Assembly (NCBI GenBank): GCA_017859955.1
Contig: JAFNAB010000002.1
Coordinates: 1 to 55,768 of the forward strand
DNA from: Holophagaceae bacterium
GTDB lineage: Bacteria; Acidobacteriota; Holophagae; Holophagales; Holophagaceae
Length of the DNA: 55,768 bases
Reading direction: 5' to 3'
The translations under genes and the position numbers were made by a program. Shown piece after piece: positions 1 through 10,183 of the stretch (its first letter is position 1; every line of letters begins with the position of its first letter). A model generated the notes under the pieces. It had not been told where the DNA came from, ran no database searches, and was given only the letters and a program-made list of their open reading frames with translations.

Positions 1-7
1 TCGACCT

Positions 8-97
8 GGAGAGTTGTCCGAGTGGTCGAAGGAGCACGATTGGAAATCGTGTATACGGGTGACCGTATCAAGAGTTCGAATCTCTTACTCTCCGCCA
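8..97 (+). tRNA. tRNA-Ser (anticodon GGA)
   Basis: Complete class II tRNA with encoded CCA. The acceptor stem GGAGAGT pairs with ACTCTCC, followed by discriminator G and CCA. The anticodon stem CACGA/TCGTG encloses the loop TTGGAAA, giving anticodon GGA (serine UCC/UCU). A long variable arm (TATACGGGTGACCGTATC) and the T arm with TTCGAAT are as expected for tRNA-Ser. A rho-independent terminator follows directly. Confidence 0.97.
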
Positions 98-102
98 GAC
101 TT

Positions 103-127
103 AGCCCCCTCAACCGAGGGGGCTTTT
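103..127 (+). terminator. Rho-independent terminator of tRNA-Ser
   Basis: The arms AGCCCCCT and AGGGGGCT form an 8-bp stem with a CAACCG loop, followed by TTT. It lies 5 nt after the tRNA CCA end. Between it and the next gene (about 180 nt) no convincing feature was seen. Confidence 0.9.
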
Positions 128-306
128 GTTATGGCGGTTTGCCCATGCCTCTGCCGCAGGACTGTTTCGAGCCAAACCAGGTTCAAGGTTGCTGGGAATG
201 CGACGATACACCGTACTAATTGCGCTGTTTTTCAGTGCCAGGAACGTTTTTAACGGCCCCTGCAGGGCCATCCTCCTGCTCCGGCCGATCTTTTCGGGGG
301 TAACAG

Positions 307-1143
307 ATGGGCGATCCATGGGGGTCGACAGGGCGGTTCGTGCGGGCCCTCGTCTGGGCCATGCTGGGACTCGCGGTGGTGGCCCAGCCTGCGCCGCTGC
401 GCATCGGCGTCGCCCCGCATACCAGTGCGCGGGTGATCCTGGAGCTGTACCAACCCCTTCGGGCCAGTCTCGAAAAGAGTCTGGGGCGTCCGGTGGAGAT
501 CCTCACCGCCCCTGACTTTACGGAATTCGCGCGCCGCGGCCTCGCTCAGGAATACGATTTGGCCATCACCACCGGTCACCAGGCCCGGCTCTTCCAGGTG
601 GATGCTGGCTACCTGCCACTGCTTACCTACAAGGCTGACTTCAAGGCCGTAGCCATGGTTGCTCTGAAGGGCAGAATCCGGACCGCGCAGGACCTGAGGG
701 GCACGGTCACCATCGGCCTCAGCCCTTCTTCCCTGGTCACCCTTTGGGGGCAACACTGGCTCGTGGCCCAGCACCTGGGCGATGTTCCGGTGCGCTATGT
801 GAGTGCCGCCGACAGTGTCGCCCAACTGCTCCTGGCTGGGGAAGGCAGCGCAGGGTTTGTATCCCTGGCCAACTTCCAGAAGCTTTCCCCCGAAGTCCAG
901 AGTCAGCTGCGGATCCTGGCGGAAAGTCCGGCCATGGCAGGCAGGGTTTACGTGCTCAACGCCCGCAACGCGTTTCTGAAGGCCAGGCTCGAGGGCGCCC
1001 TGTGGAGCTTTGCCGGATCCCCTGAGGGCAGGGCATATTTCGAGGCCAACAAGCTTGAGGGCTATCGCCATCTCAAGCCGACTGAGCTCAAGGCCATGGA
1101 TCCCTACGCCGCCGAGGTGCGGTTGACCCTCAAGGGGAAGTGA
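307..1143 (+). CDS. PhnD/SsuA-like periplasmic substrate-binding protein
   Basis: 278 aa. An N-terminal hydrophobic segment (about residues 12-26, ending VVAQPAPL) looks like an export signal. It is followed by the start typical of phosphate/phosphonate ABC binding proteins (LRIGVAPHTSARVILELYQP), then YDLAITTGHQARLF and the hinge region DLRGTVTIGLSPSSLV. The family binds small oxyanions or related ligands in the periplasm. No ABC permease or ATPase is nearby. Instead the gene is followed after 3 bp by a hybrid histidine kinase in the same orientation, so the protein more likely serves as a ligand-sensing partner of that kinase than as part of a transporter (inference). The start is ATG with GGGGGTAACAG upstream. 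Confidence 0.8.
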   Translation: MGDPWGSTGRFVRALVWAMLGLAVVAQPAPLRIGVAPHTSARVILELYQPLRASLEKSLGRPVEILTAPDFTEFARRGLAQEYDLAITTGHQARLFQVDAGYLPLLTYKADFKAVAMVALKGRIRTAQDLRGTVTIGLSPSSLVTLWGQHWLVAQHLGDVPVRYVSAADSVAQLLLAGEGSAGFVSLANFQKLSPEVQSQLRILAESPAMAGRVYVLNARNAFLKARLEGALWSFAGSPEGRAYFEANKLEGYRHLKPTELKAMDPYAAEVRLTLKGK

Positions 1144-1146
1144 GCC

Positions 1147-3057
1147 ATGCGGGCCCCCTGGCGTTCGGTTCGGGGCCGTCTCCTCATCGCTGCCGTGGCG
1201 GTAGAGGCCACCATGCTTACCTTGCTGGTGGCCAACAGCCTCCGCCTGCTCTCGGGACACATGACCGAGCAGGCGGCGAACCACGCTGCCCAGATGACCC
1301 CGGTGCTCAGCGCCGCCCTTGTGGCCCCGCTGGCCCAGCGGGACTACGCCACCATCCAGGCGATCCTGGACGAGAGTCGCGCCCGGCAGGGCATCGAGTA
1401 CCTCTCGGTGCAGGATGCCACGGGCAAGATCGCCGCCCAAAGCGGCTGGCCCCGGGAAAAGGCACTGCCACCGCCGGACCGGGCTTTCCACCTCTTCGGG
1501 GCCGACCGTCAGCCCATCTACAACGTGGCCTCCCCGGTGGAGTTGGCGGGCCAGAAACTGGGCACCCTGCGTTTTGGATTGGACCTGCGTCGGATTATCG
1601 CGGCCCACCGCCAGCTGCTCACCCAGGGACTCCTGATCGCCCTCGGTGAGCTGGCGCTTACCGCTGCCCTCATCACCCTGCTTGGCCTCTGGCTTACTCG
1701 CCAACTGGCCCACCTCACCCAGGCCAGCGAATGGGTGGCCGCTGGTAGGCTCTCCTTTCCCCCGGTGGCCGAAGGTCCGGATGACGTGGGGCGTCTTGGG
1801 ACGGCCTTCAACGCCATGTCCCGGGCCGTGGAGGAGCGGGTGCTGGATCTCACCGCCGCCCGGGATGAGCAGGCCGCGCTGCGGCAGGCCCTTGAGGCAG
1901 GCCGGGATGAGTTGGTGGCTGCCAAGGAGGCCGCGGAGGCCGGTGCCCGGGCCAAAGCCGCCTTCCTGGCGTCCATGAGCCACGAGATTCGAACGCCCAT
2001 GAACGGCATCCTCGGCATGACCGATCTGGCCCTGGCTGCGGACCTGGCTCCGGAGCAGCGAGAGCAGCTGGGCTGGGTGAAATCCTCGGCCGAGAGCCTG
2101 CGAACCATCCTCAATGACATTCTGGACTTCTCCAAGATCGACGAGGGCTACGTCCAGCTGGAAGTCCGGGCCTTTGATCTCCCGGACTTCCTGCGGGAGG
2201 TGGTCGGTCCCATGGCGGAGGTCGCACGCCAGAAGGGCCTGGTCCTGGAGGCCCGCATTGCCCCGGAGCTCCCCAGGCGGGTGTTGGGGGACTCCCATCG
2301 ACTGCGTCAGGTCCTCAACAACATCCTGTCCAACGCCCTGAAGTTCACCCTGGAGGGGTCGATCGTCCTGGAGGTGCGGGGGAATCCGGAGGTCCATTTT
2401 GCGGTCACGGACACGGGCATCGGCATCCCCGAGGACAAACAGCAGGAGATCTTCTCGCCCTTCTCCCAGGCGGACTCCTCCACCACCCGGCGCTTTGGAG
2501 GCACGGGCCTGGGCCTGGCCATCGCCCACCGACTGGTGGATCTCATGGGCGGCGAACTGGTCCTGGCCAGTGAGGTGGGCAGGGGCACCTGTTTCGCCTT
2601 CACCCTGGTCTTCGGCGAAGCGCCCGCCGTGGCCCCTGATACTGTTCCCGCGACAGCGGCCCCATCCCACCCTGACCGTCATTGCACCAGCATCCTCCTG
2701 GTGGAGGACACACCGGTCAATCAGGCCCTGGGCCGCAGCATCCTCCAAAAGGCCGGTTATCGGGTGGTTTTGGCTCAGGACGGTGTGGAAGCCCTGGAGA
2801 TGATGGCCAAGGAACGCTTCAGCCTGGTCCTCATGGATATGCAGATGCCTCGGATGGATGGCCTGGAGGCCACCCGGCACATCCGGGCCCTGGAGCACCA
2901 GCGGAGTACCGCCCACATCCCGGTGGTGGCCCTCACGGCCAACGCCCTGGACAGCGACCGGCAGCGCTGCCTGGAGGCGGGCATGGATGCCTTCCTGGCC
3001 AAGCCCTTTAAGGTGGAAGAAATGATCGAACTGGTCTCCCGCTTTGCAGGGATCTGA
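1147..3057 (+). CDS. Hybrid sensor histidine kinase (TM-periplasmic-TM-HAMP-HisKA-HATPase-REC)
   Basis: 636 aa membrane-bound hybrid kinase. TM1 is about residues 9-31, a periplasmic sensor loop about 36-158, TM2 about 160-182 and HAMP about 183-236. A coiled coil leads into HisKA with the phospho-accepting H279 in [12 protein letters not shown]. The HATPase domain shows [16 protein letters not shown] and [11 protein letters not shown] linker leads to a C-terminal receiver with D564 in [13 protein letters not shown] and the conserved Lys in FLAKPFK. It lies 3 bp behind the PhnD-like binding protein, which probably supplies ligand sensing. Output is unknown: there is no DNA-binding domain and no obvious partner regulator adjacent, so phosphotransfer to an Hpt protein elsewhere is likely (inference). 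Confidence 0.93.
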   Translation: MRAPWRSVRGRLLIAAVAVEATMLTLLVANSLRLLSGHMTEQAANHAAQMTPVLSAALVAPLAQRDYATIQAILDESRARQGIEYLSVQDATGKIAAQSGWPREKALPPPDRAFHLFGADRQPIYNVASPVELAGQKLGTLRFGLDLRRIIAAHRQLLTQGLLIALGELALTAALITLLGLWLTRQLAHLTQASEWVAAGRLSFPPVAEGPDDVGRLGTAFNAMSRAVEERVLDLTAARDEQAALRQALEAGRDELVAAKEAAEAGARAKAAFLASMSHEIRTPMNGILGMTDLALAADLAPEQREQLGWVKSSAESLRTILNDILDFSKIDEGYVQLEVRAFDLPDFLREVVGPMAEVARQKGLVLEARIAPELPRRVLGDSHRLRQVLNNILSNALKFTLEGSIVLEVRGNPEVHFAVTDTGIGIPEDKQQEIFSPFSQADSSTTRRFGGTGLGLAIAHRLVDLMGGELVLASEVGRGTCFAFTLVFGEAPAVAPDTVPATAAPSHPDRHCTSILLVEDTPVNQALGRSILQKAGYRVVLAQDGVEALEMMAKERFSLVLMDMQMPRMDGLEATRHIRALEHQRSTAHIPVVALTANALDSDRQRCLEAGMDAFLAKPFKVEEMIELVSRFAGI

Positions 3058-3101
3058 CTTGGCGGAGCCGGCCCACGGGCGGCCCTTCACAGATTGGACA
3101 G

Positions 3102-3764
3102 ATGGGCTATCTTTCTCCCATGACTTTGCACGGGCCTGATGAAGGTTGGGCCGCCCTCCGCCACCTCATGATCGAGACTCAGATCAAGGCCCGGGGTGTA
3201 TCAGATCCCAGGGTGCTGGCAGCCATGGGGCGAGTGCCCCGGGAGCGCTTTGTTCCGGCCAACGGTTTGAATGAGGCCTATGAAGACCACCCACTGCCCA
3301 TTGGCCAGGGGCAGACCATCTCCCAACCCTTCATCGTGGCCTACATGGCCCAAGCTCTCGGTCTGGGGGGCCAGGAACGGATACTGGAGGTGGGCACCGG
3401 GTGTGGGTACATGGCCGCAGTGCTCTCCTTGCTTGCAAAGGAGGTCTACGGTGTGGAACTGGAACCGGTCCTTCACCGCCGTTCCCTGGCCCTGCTCGCG
3501 GAGCTGGGGTATGCAAATCTCCATCTCCGCTACGGAGACGGTCGTGAGGGATGGCCGGAGGAGGCCCCCTTCGACGCCATCCTCCTCAGTTGCGCCGCCG
3601 AGCGCATTCCAGCGGGCCTTTGGAAACAGCTCCGCGCTGGGGGGCGGATGCTCCTCCCCCTGGCTACTCCCCAGGGACACCAGCGCCTGGTGCTGTTGAC
3701 CAAGACCCCACTTGGTCGCGAGATGAAGGAGCTCATTGGCGTGGTCTTCGTGCCCCTGCGCTGA
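3102..3764 (+). CDS. pcm: Protein-L-isoaspartate O-methyltransferase
   Basis: 220 aa, the usual length. The product methylates L-isoaspartyl residues in damaged proteins using S-adenosylmethionine, starting their repair in the cytoplasm. The N-terminal region MIETQIKARGVSDPRVLAAM and RVPRERFVP is characteristic of Pcm. It is followed by GQGQTISQPFIVAYM and the SAM-binding motif ILEVGTGCGYMAAVL. An in-frame ATG at 3120 is an alternative start, but neither has a strong ribosome-binding site. It is followed after 36 bp by a YaiI-family gene in the same direction. Confidence 0.93.
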   Translation: MGYLSPMTLHGPDEGWAALRHLMIETQIKARGVSDPRVLAAMGRVPRERFVPANGLNEAYEDHPLPIGQGQTISQPFIVAYMAQALGLGGQERILEVGTGCGYMAAVLSLLAKEVYGVELEPVLHRRSLALLAELGYANLHLRYGDGREGWPEEAPFDAILLSCAAERIPAGLWKQLRAGGRMLLPLATPQGHQRLVLLTKTPLGREMKELIGVVFVPLR

Positions 3765-3800
3765 TTGCCGGGCGTTGGCGCCGCAGACCTGCGATGATCA

Positions 3801-4301
3801 ATGGAACTGAAAGGTGCCTGCTTGATCCAGCTCTACGTCGATGCCGATGCCTGCCCCGTCAAGGAAGAGGTCTTCCGGGTGGCGAAACGACACGGCCTGA
3901 CGGTTCATGTGGTGGCCAACAGTCGGATCAACCTGCCTCGGGATCCCCTCTTCAAGCTGGTGGTGGTGAGCGGACGCTTCGATGCTGCCGATGACTGGAT
4001 CGTCGAGCAGGCCGGGCCCACGGATATCGCCATCACCTCGGACATCCCCCTGGCCTCCCGCTGCCTGAAGAAGGGCGCCCGGGTGCTGGATCCCAAGGGC
4101 CGCGTGTTCACGGACGATTCCATCGGGGATGCCCTGGCCAGCCGGGAGTTGAGCGCCTTCCTGCGGGACATGGGTGAAATGGGGGGCGGCCCCAAGCCCT
4201 ACAGCCCCAGGGACCGCTCCCAGTTCCTGAATACCCTGGAGAATCAGATCCAGGCCCTGCTCAAGGCCGGGCGTCTCCAGCCCAGAACGCCCCAACCCTG
4301 A
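3801..4301 (+). CDS. YaiI/YqxD family (DUF188) protein
   Basis: 166 aa. The hallmark IQLYVDADACPVKEEVFRVA near the N-terminus, with ADDWIVEQAGPTDIAITSDIPLA and KGARVLDPKGRVF, identifies the UPF0178 (YaiI) family, a PIN-like fold of unknown function. Family members usually begin right at the YVDADACP strand. A TTG at 3822 preceded by AAAGGTG could therefore be the true start instead of the ATG at 3801. Gene neighbours give no clear role. Confidence 0.88.
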   Translation: MELKGACLIQLYVDADACPVKEEVFRVAKRHGLTVHVVANSRINLPRDPLFKLVVVSGRFDAADDWIVEQAGPTDIAITSDIPLASRCLKKGARVLDPKGRVFTDDSIGDALASRELSAFLRDMGEMGGGPKPYSPRDRSQFLNTLENQIQALLKAGRLQPRTPQP

Positions 4302-4311
4302 AGGGAACCCC

Positions 4312-4521
4312 ATGGTGGATGTCATCACTCCCCTGCGCATGCACCTGCTCCAGGTCGTGGCCAAGTACCCGGACATCCGCCGGGAGAAGCTCCTCACCGT
4401 GAAAGGGGCCCAGGCGGCGGATATCGCTTACCTGGAGCAGCATGATCTGATCCGGGAGCGGGAGGTCGGCTGCTACCGGATCTCCCATTTCGGCCAGATG
4501 GCATTGAAACGAGGGCTTTGA
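4312..4521 (+). CDS. Small winged-helix-like hypothetical protein
   Basis: 69 aa, starting 10 bp after the YaiI-family gene with AAGGGAACCCC before the ATG, so probably co-transcribed. The sequence reads as a short helix-turn-helix-like unit: a helical N-terminus, [18 protein letters not shown] as a possible recognition segment, and [20 protein letters not shown] resembling a wing. No catalytic motif is seen. No family was recognised; a DNA-binding role is only a structural guess. Confidence 0.6.
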   Translation: MVDVITPLRMHLLQVVAKYPDIRREKLLTVKGAQAADIAYLEQHDLIREREVGCYRISHFGQMALKRGL

Positions 4522-4567
4522 TCTCAAGAACCCCAGCGCTTCGACGATTAGGTTCAAGAGTGGCCCT

Positions 4568-6868
4568 ATGTGTCTGGCACGGTTCCAAAAACTCTCTATT
4601 CAGAACAAGTTCACCTATGCCGTGATGTCCGTTGCGGCCCTGGCCCTGGGCTTGGCCTTGACCGCCTTCATCCTCAAGGAGACCCTGGCCTTCCGCCACA
4701 ATGCCACCCATGATTCGGAGATCATGGCAAACATGCTGGCCACCAACAGCCTGGCGGCGGTGGTTTTTGAGGACGGGGAGGCGGCAGAGAAAAGCCTCTC
4801 GATCCTGGCGACCCAGCCCCAGGTTGCCTTTGCGGTGCTCTACCTGGGGGATGGCCGCACCCTGGCATCCTATGGCCGGGTGGGGGCTCAACCTTTCCTG
4901 CCCTTCAATGAGGGTGTCACCCAGCATTACCCCCTCCTGATCCGGGACCAGGTGATCTGGAACCATGGCGAAGCGGTCGGCCGGCTTCGACTGGCCCTGA
5001 GCATGGGGGGGCTCAGCAGGGCACTGGCCTGGGCCTGTGGGGTGGCTGGGCTGATCGGGGTGGCCTCCTTTGGATTGGCCCTTGCCCTTTCCTCCCCCAT
5101 CCGGCGTCTCTTCACCGGTCCATTGGAGCAGATGGCGACGACCGCTCGGCGCGTGAGCGAGAGCGGCGACTACTCCCCCCGCTTGCCCGGCGCAGGAGAG
5201 GACGAGCTGGGACAGCTTTTCCACGACTTCAACAGCATGTTGGCCCAGATTGAAGCCTCGGACCACGAACTGCGCGACCATCGGAGCCGCCTGGAGAAGC
5301 TCGTGGAAGTCCGGACCCAGGATCTCAGCCGTGCCGTGGAAAAAGCCGAGGCCGCCAACAAGGCCAAGAGCGAGTTCCTGGCCACCATGAGCCACGAGAT
5401 CCGGACGCCGCTGAACGGTATCCTGGGCCTCAGCACCCTGCTCCTGAACGCCACTCTCGCCCCCAGGGAGATGCACTTGGTTCAGGAAATCGGTCTCGCC
5501 ACCGAGGCTCTGCTTTCTGTGATCAATAACCTTCTGGACTATACCCGCCTGGAGGTGGGAAAGATCCTCCCGGAGAAACAGGCCTTCAACCCCGAGATGA
5601 TGGTACTGAATCTGGTGGAGGTCGCCTCCACCCAGGCCAAGGCAAAAGGCCTGGAGGTCTGCGTCGAGGTCGCCCCGGAAGTCCCCCAGCAGGTGCTCGG
5701 AGACCCCAACCGGATTTCCCAGATCCTCCTGAATCTCCTGGGGAATGCGATCAAGTTCACCGAGGCGGGAAGCGTTTCAATCCGCCTGGGCCCTACCCCT
5801 GGGCGGCCCGGTAACTGGGTCTTCGATGTCCGGGATACCGGCATCGGCATCCCCATGGAAGCCCGATCGACCCTCTTTGAACCCTTCACTCAGGCGGACC
5901 CCTCCTTTGCCCGGCGCTTCGGCGGTTCGGGCCTGGGTCTCTCCATCAGCCAGAAGTTGACCACACTGATGGAGGGGAGCCTGGAGGCCCTACCCGGCGA
6001 CGAGGGCGGCACCACCTTCAGGCTCGTGCTCCCCCTGGAGGAAGCCGAAGCCCCTCCCTACTTCCCCGCCCTGGATGGCCATCGGGCCCTTCTTCTGGGA
6101 ACGCTCCCCAGGACCCTGGAGGCCCTGGGGCGACAACTCCAGTCCCTGGGGATCTCGGTAGTGTCCGAGGATGCCAGCCTTCCCTGCGATCTGGTGGTGG
6201 TGGCCATGAACCCCTCCCTGGCGTCCACGCTGCCTGTCCTGGACGAGCTTCGCCAGGGTGGGGCACCCAAAAGGCTGCTCTGCCTGCCCTTCGCCAAGTT
6301 GCCCGGGGATGGGGTGGATGTGAGGGCCTTCGATGACATCCTCTCCGTCCCCACGACTCGGGACAACTTCCGCAGGGTCATCACAGACCTGCTCAGCCCA
6401 AGGCCCGCCACTGCATCTTCCCGGGACTACGCCAGGGAATCCCTTCACGGACTTGAGTTGGCGGTGAGCGTCCAGGGCAAGCGGATCCTTCTGGTGGATG
6501 ACAGTGTCATGAACCTGGAGGTCTTCGCCGAGATGTTGACCATCATGGGCCACCAGGTCACTTCCGCATCCGATGGGTTCCAGGCCTTGGACTTCCTGGG
6601 GCGGGAGACCTTCGACCTTGTGCTCATGGACTGTCAGATGCCCCAGATGGACGGCTTCGAATCGACCCGCCGGATGAGGCTGATGGAGGGATTCTGTGCC
6701 ACGGTTCCGGTGATCGCCTTGACGGGGAATGCTGGCCAGGAGGACCGGGATCGTTGCCTGGCGGCCGGCATGAACGACTTTCTGACCAAGCCCGCGAGGT
6801 CGAAGGACATCCAGTCCATGATTGAGAAGTGGACCTCCGTGCACGGGGGCGTCCAGCCCGATTCATAG
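4568..6868 (+). CDS. Hybrid sensor histidine kinase with CHASE8-like sensor and two receiver-type domains
   Basis: 766 aa. TM1 is about residues 16-38. A CHASE8-like periplasmic domain ([20 protein letters not shown]) spans about 40-145, TM2 about 148-172, then HAMP. HisKA has H276 in [12 protein letters not shown]. HATPase shows [16 protein letters not shown] and [11 protein letters not shown] receiver-like domain at about 500-605 ([16 protein letters not shown]) has no recognisable phospho-acceptor Asp and looks degenerate. The C-terminal receiver has D688 in [13 protein letters not shown] and FLTKPA. The start is ATG with only a weak AAGAG upstream. It stands alone without a DNA-binding partner; the sensed signal is unknown. 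Confidence 0.9.
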   Translation: MCLARFQKLSIQNKFTYAVMSVAALALGLALTAFILKETLAFRHNATHDSEIMANMLATNSLAAVVFEDGEAAEKSLSILATQPQVAFAVLYLGDGRTLASYGRVGAQPFLPFNEGVTQHYPLLIRDQVIWNHGEAVGRLRLALSMGGLSRALAWACGVAGLIGVASFGLALALSSPIRRLFTGPLEQMATTARRVSESGDYSPRLPGAGEDELGQLFHDFNSMLAQIEASDHELRDHRSRLEKLVEVRTQDLSRAVEKAEAANKAKSEFLATMSHEIRTPLNGILGLSTLLLNATLAPREMHLVQEIGLATEALLSVINNLLDYTRLEVGKILPEKQAFNPEMMVLNLVEVASTQAKAKGLEVCVEVAPEVPQQVLGDPNRISQILLNLLGNAIKFTEAGSVSIRLGPTPGRPGNWVFDVRDTGIGIPMEARSTLFEPFTQADPSFARRFGGSGLGLSISQKLTTLMEGSLEALPGDEGGTTFRLVLPLEEAEAPPYFPALDGHRALLLGTLPRTLEALGRQLQSLGISVVSEDASLPCDLVVVAMNPSLASTLPVLDELRQGGAPKRLLCLPFAKLPGDGVDVRAFDDILSVPTTRDNFRRVITDLLSPRPATASSRDYARESLHGLELAVSVQGKRILLVDDSVMNLEVFAEMLTIMGHQVTSASDGFQALDFLGRETFDLVLMDCQMPQMDGFESTRRMRLMEGFCATVPVIALTGNAGQEDRDRCLAAGMNDFLTKPARSKDIQSMIEKWTSVHGGVQPDS

Positions 6869-6926
6869 ATGAAGCATTGCCGGTGTGCAACCGGCGTATC
6901 ATGACCATCATTCCCCAGGAGATCCC

Positions 6927-7706
6927 ATGGATGCCCTTTTTGCGAGTTTCGGATGCTTCGGGCCGCTGGCCGTCGTCATCGTGGTTTACCTGTTGGCCTG
7001 CATCAAGGTCATCAACGAATACGAACGCGCCGTCATTTTCACGCTGGGGAAGGTGAATCCCCAGCCCAAGGGGCCGGGGCTGATCTTCGTGTTCAAGCCC
7101 CTGCAGCGGGCCGTGGTGGTCAGCCTGCGCACGGTGGTTCTCGATGTGCCCAGTCAGGACATCATCACCCGCGACAACGTCAGCTTGAAGGTAAGTGCCG
7201 TGGTCTATTTCAAGGTGCTGGACGCCAAGCAGGCCATCGTAGGGGTGGAGAACTACTACTACGCCACCAGCCAAATCGCCCAGACCACCCTGCGTTCAGT
7301 TCTCGGCGAAGTGAGCCTGGATGAACTCCTGGCGGATCGGGAGAAGCTCAGCGGACGCCTGAGGGAGATCATCGATGCGGCTACTGAGCCCTGGGGTATT
7401 GAAGTCAGCGGCGTGGAACTCAAGTCCGTGGACCTGCCGGAGCAGATCCAGAGGGCCATGGGCAAGCAGGCTGAGGCGGAGCGGGAGAAGCGGGCCAAGA
7501 TCATCGCTGCTGAAGGTGAGCTGATGGCCTCGGAGAAGCTGCTCCAGGCGGCGGACTGCATCAGCAAGAACCCGGTGACCATCCAGATGCGCTACCTCCA
7601 GACCCTCTCGGAGATTGCTGTGGAGAAGAACAGCACCATCGTCTTCCCCCTGCCCATCGAGCTTCTGAGGATGATGGATCGAATCGGCAAGTCCGGCCAG
7701 GAGTGA
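6927..7706 (+). CDS. Slipin (stomatin/prohibitin, SPFH/Band 7) membrane protein
   Basis: 259 aa. An N-terminal membrane helix ([18 protein letters not shown]) is followed directly by the Band 7 start [26 protein letters not shown]. Slipin signatures [22 protein letters not shown] and [22 protein letters not shown] lie downstream. Family members form large oligomers on membranes and influence microdomain organisation or proteolysis; often a NfeD-type partner is present, but none is adjacent here. I chose the ATG at 6927 because AGGAG lies 5 bp upstream. The last 4 bp overlap the GTG start of the PAS protein. Confidence 0.9.
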   Translation: MDALFASFGCFGPLAVVIVVYLLACIKVINEYERAVIFTLGKVNPQPKGPGLIFVFKPLQRAVVVSLRTVVLDVPSQDIITRDNVSLKVSAVVYFKVLDAKQAIVGVENYYYATSQIAQTTLRSVLGEVSLDELLADREKLSGRLREIIDAATEPWGIEVSGVELKSVDLPEQIQRAMGKQAEAEREKRAKIIAAEGELMASEKLLQAADCISKNPVTIQMRYLQTLSEIAVEKNSTIVFPLPIELLRMMDRIGKSGQE

Positions 7707-8323
7707 GTATGACTCCTCACGATGGCCCTCTGTCGAAGGAGGACTATGCCCAGATTGTGGAGCAGGCTCCCATCCTGATCTGGCGGGCCGGCACGGACAC
7801 GCTCTGCAACTACTTCAACCAGAGATGGCTGGACTTCACGGGGCGCACCCTGAAGCAGGAGCAGGGCAACGGCTGGACCGAGGGCGTGCATCCCGATGAT
7901 TTTCAGCACTGCCTGGACATCTTTCTCTCCCACTTCAGGGAACAGAAGGTCTTCGAGATGGAATACCGCTTGCGGCGCTACGATGGCGCCTGGCGGTGGA
8001 TCTTTGACCGTGGTGTCCCGGTCTTCGATGCGAATGGTTCCTTTGCGGGCTATATCGGGAGCTGCATTGATGTGACGGAGCGGGTCGAGGCCCAGCGGGC
8101 CCTGGCCGAGGCCCAGGAGGCCCAGATCCACACCCTTCGCGGTCTCCTCCCCATCTGCATGGTCTGCAAGAAGATCCGCAATGACGGCGGGTACTGGGAA
8201 GTTCTGGAGAACTACATCCGGGAGCATTCAGAAGCCAATTTCAGCCACGGCATCTGCCCCGATTGCCTCCCGGACTACCATGCCCGCATGGTGGCGGAGG
8301 CCAAGGCGAACAAGCGGGGGTGA
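7703..8323 (+). CDS. PAS domain protein with C-terminal cysteine motif
   Basis: 206 aa. One PAS/PAC domain (about residues 14-130: [40 protein letters not shown]) is joined by a short helix to a compact Cys module. This module reads [18 protein letters not shown] and SHGICPDCL (C152, C155, H182, C185, C188), a potential metal or redox site. It recurs at the C-terminus of PAS and receiver proteins in other bacteria but has no established function that I know of. There is no kinase, cyclase or DNA-binding domain. The GTG start overlaps the slipin stop codon; ATG at 7709 is an alternative. Co-transcription with slipin is likely. Confidence 0.8.
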   Translation: MSMTPHDGPLSKEDYAQIVEQAPILIWRAGTDTLCNYFNQRWLDFTGRTLKQEQGNGWTEGVHPDDFQHCLDIFLSHFREQKVFEMEYRLRRYDGAWRWIFDRGVPVFDANGSFAGYIGSCIDVTERVEAQRALAEAQEAQIHTLRGLLPICMVCKKIRNDGGYWEVLENYIREHSEANFSHGICPDCLPDYHARMVAEAKANKRG

Positions 8324-8350
8324 TGCGCCTTCGCAAACAAAGAGCATAAA

Positions 8351-8397
8351 TTCCACCGCCAAGCAACCCCGCCGCGCGGGGTTGCTTGGCGGTGGAA
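8351..8397. terminator. Perfect 22-bp hairpin, likely bidirectional terminator
   Basis: Two perfectly complementary 22-nt arms (8351-8372 and 8376-8397) are separated by CGC. They lie in the 117-bp gap between two converging genes. No long T-run follows on either strand, so the termination function is inferred from position and stem strength. Confidence 0.7.
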
Positions 8398-8440
8398 GTC
8401 GTTATTGCGATTTAGGTTATTGATTGGGAATGGGGGTGGA

Positions 8441-10183
8441 TCAGCGGCCCAGAGTCTTGGCGAGGGTCTGCCGCTCCATCTTGAAGCCCGGCACATCCTC
8501 CGCTGCCTTCAAGGTGGCCTTGGCCTCGTCACGCCGGTTGAGCTTCTGCTGGCAGGTGGCCCGCATCAGGGCAACCCAGCCCCGGTTCTCGGGCTGTGGT
8601 AGGGCAGGGTAAAGGGCCAAAGCCCCCCGCCAGTCGCTTCCCTGGGCCCTGAGATCAGCCACCATGATCACCAGGGGCTCCCGATCCTTGCCTTTCTCCT
8701 TCGCGCGGGCCAGGCAAGCTTCCGCCTCCCGCCGGCGGGCAGCGGGGTCGCCGGATTCCGAGGGTCTCCGCAGGTAGGCCATGAGGGCGGCCATGCGCTC
8801 GGGACCCGGGGTTGCCCGGGCCAAGGGAGCGCTGGCCTGACGCCACTGCTTGAGGGCCACCAGGGCCTTGGCGCGCTTGAGGGCGTCCTGTGAACTCTCC
8901 TTCCTGGGGTTGAGGAGCCCGAGCACTTCCTTGGGGTGTGCCTCCGGGAGCGTGGCCTCGAGGGTTGCCCTGCGAAGTCCATCCCGCTCCTTGGCCGGTG
9001 CGAGGCTCGCTACGGTCTGAGCGGCCTCGGGAAGACCCGCAGCCGCCAATTGGGCGACCAGGGCGAGTCTCTGGGCGGGGTTCAGGGATTCCACCCCTTC
9101 GGCATCGAGGAGGGGCAGCAGGGGGCCCACCTGTCGATGGTCGAGCTGCCCCTGGGTCCAGGCCCGGAAGGCCTGGCTTCTCAGCTCGGAGGTCGTCATC
9201 GCCTCCGCCGGGTTGGGGTGCAGGTCCCGGATTCTGGAAGCCGTGCCCAGGGCCTCCTGCCACTTGCCGTTGTTGAGCTGCAGGCGGAGTTGCACCAGGA
9301 GGGGGCGCACCCCGCTGGTGGACTTGGACGTCATGCCTGCCAGAAGGGCATCGGGCGTGGGGAAGGTACCGGCTTCCTTGGGGGGGAGCTTGCCTTCACT
9401 GAGGATGGAGGCCAGGGCGAGGCGTGCCTCGTCAGCCTCGGGGGCTTTGGGGGAAGCCTGGATGAGTTGCTGGAAGGCCTTGGCGGCCGCCTTGGTCTCG
9501 CCAAGTTCCCCCAGCATCCGACCATGGGCCAGTTGCACCCTGGGGAGATAGGGACTTTGGGGATAATGCAGCCGCAGGGACTTAAGGGAGGCGTCGGCCT
9601 CTTCCTGCTGCTTGGCGGCGGCCAGGATCTCCAGGATGGCCACCAGCCCCTTTTCCGATGGCTTGTTCTCCCCCGATGGATAGAGGGATTTCACGATCTC
9701 CAGACCTTCGGCGGGACGCTTCTGCTCCACCAGGGCCCACAGGAGCATGTCCTGAGCCCGCCGCTTGGTCTCCACGGGGACATCGGATGCCAGGGCTTTG
9801 CGGAGACGCCCCTCCCCGTCCTTCAGACGCCCGCGGGCCACGGCGTACTCTCCCAGGACCACCTGGGCCTCCGGCAGATAGACCGACTGGGGCCAACTCC
9901 GTTCCAGCTTCTTGAACTGAGCCACCGCCTTGGCTTCATCCCCCTGGCTTTCCAGAAGGGTGCCCAGGGCATAGGTCACGAACTCTTTCTCCTTGCTCAG
10001 CTGACCCCGGAAAAGATGCTTCTGAAGCTTCTTCGTGGCCTCCTGACGGAAGGCCTTATCCTTGCTCGCCAAAGCCTGCCGGGCCAGGCCTTCAGCCTCC
10101 GCGTCCGTGAGCTTGCCGTTCTCGGCCTGGATCGGGGCCCCCACCAGGCACACCAGGGCGGGCAGGCCCCATACCGGCCTCAT
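8441..10183 (-). CDS. Exported tetratricopeptide-repeat protein
   Basis: 580 aa. A signal-peptide-like N-terminus (MRPVWGLPALVCLVGAPIQA) is followed by a long Ala/Leu-rich series of helical hairpins with TPR spacing, such as FVTYALGTLLESQGDEAKAVAQFKKL and RDEAKATLKAAEDVPGF near the end. TPR proteins of this sort usually act as periplasmic scaffolds; no specific partner is visible. The ATG at 10183 overlaps the stop of the upstream response regulator (ATGA), which I prefer over a GTG at 10192. The overlap suggests translational coupling with that regulator. Confidence 0.75.
   Translation of the reverse strand: MRPVWGLPALVCLVGAPIQAENGKLTDAEAEGLARQALASKDKAFRQEATKKLQKHLFRGQLSKEKEFVTYALGTLLESQGDEAKAVAQFKKLERSWPQSVYLPEAQVVLGEYAVARGRLKDGEGRLRKALASDVPVETKRRAQDMLLWALVEQKRPAEGLEIVKSLYPSGENKPSEKGLVAILEILAAAKQQEEADASLKSLRLHYPQSPYLPRVQLAHGRMLGELGETKAAAKAFQQLIQASPKAPEADEARLALASILSEGKLPPKEAGTFPTPDALLAGMTSKSTSGVRPLLVQLRLQLNNGKWQEALGTASRIRDLHPNPAEAMTTSELRSQAFRAWTQGQLDHRQVGPLLPLLDAEGVESLNPAQRLALVAQLAAAGLPEAAQTVASLAPAKERDGLRRATLEATLPEAHPKEVLGLLNPRKESSQDALKRAKALVALKQWRQASAPLARATPGPERMAALMAYLRRPSESGDPAARRREAEACLARAKEKGKDREPLVIMVADLRAQGSDWRGALALYPALPQPENRGWVALMRATCQQKLNRRDEAKATLKAAEDVPGFKMERQTLAKTLGR

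Noticed and set aside
250..3090. A 946-codon open frame on the minus strand
   Set aside because: It is antisense to the PhnD-like and kinase genes, has no family motifs, and arises from GC-rich codon bias; the plus-strand proteins have clear domains.
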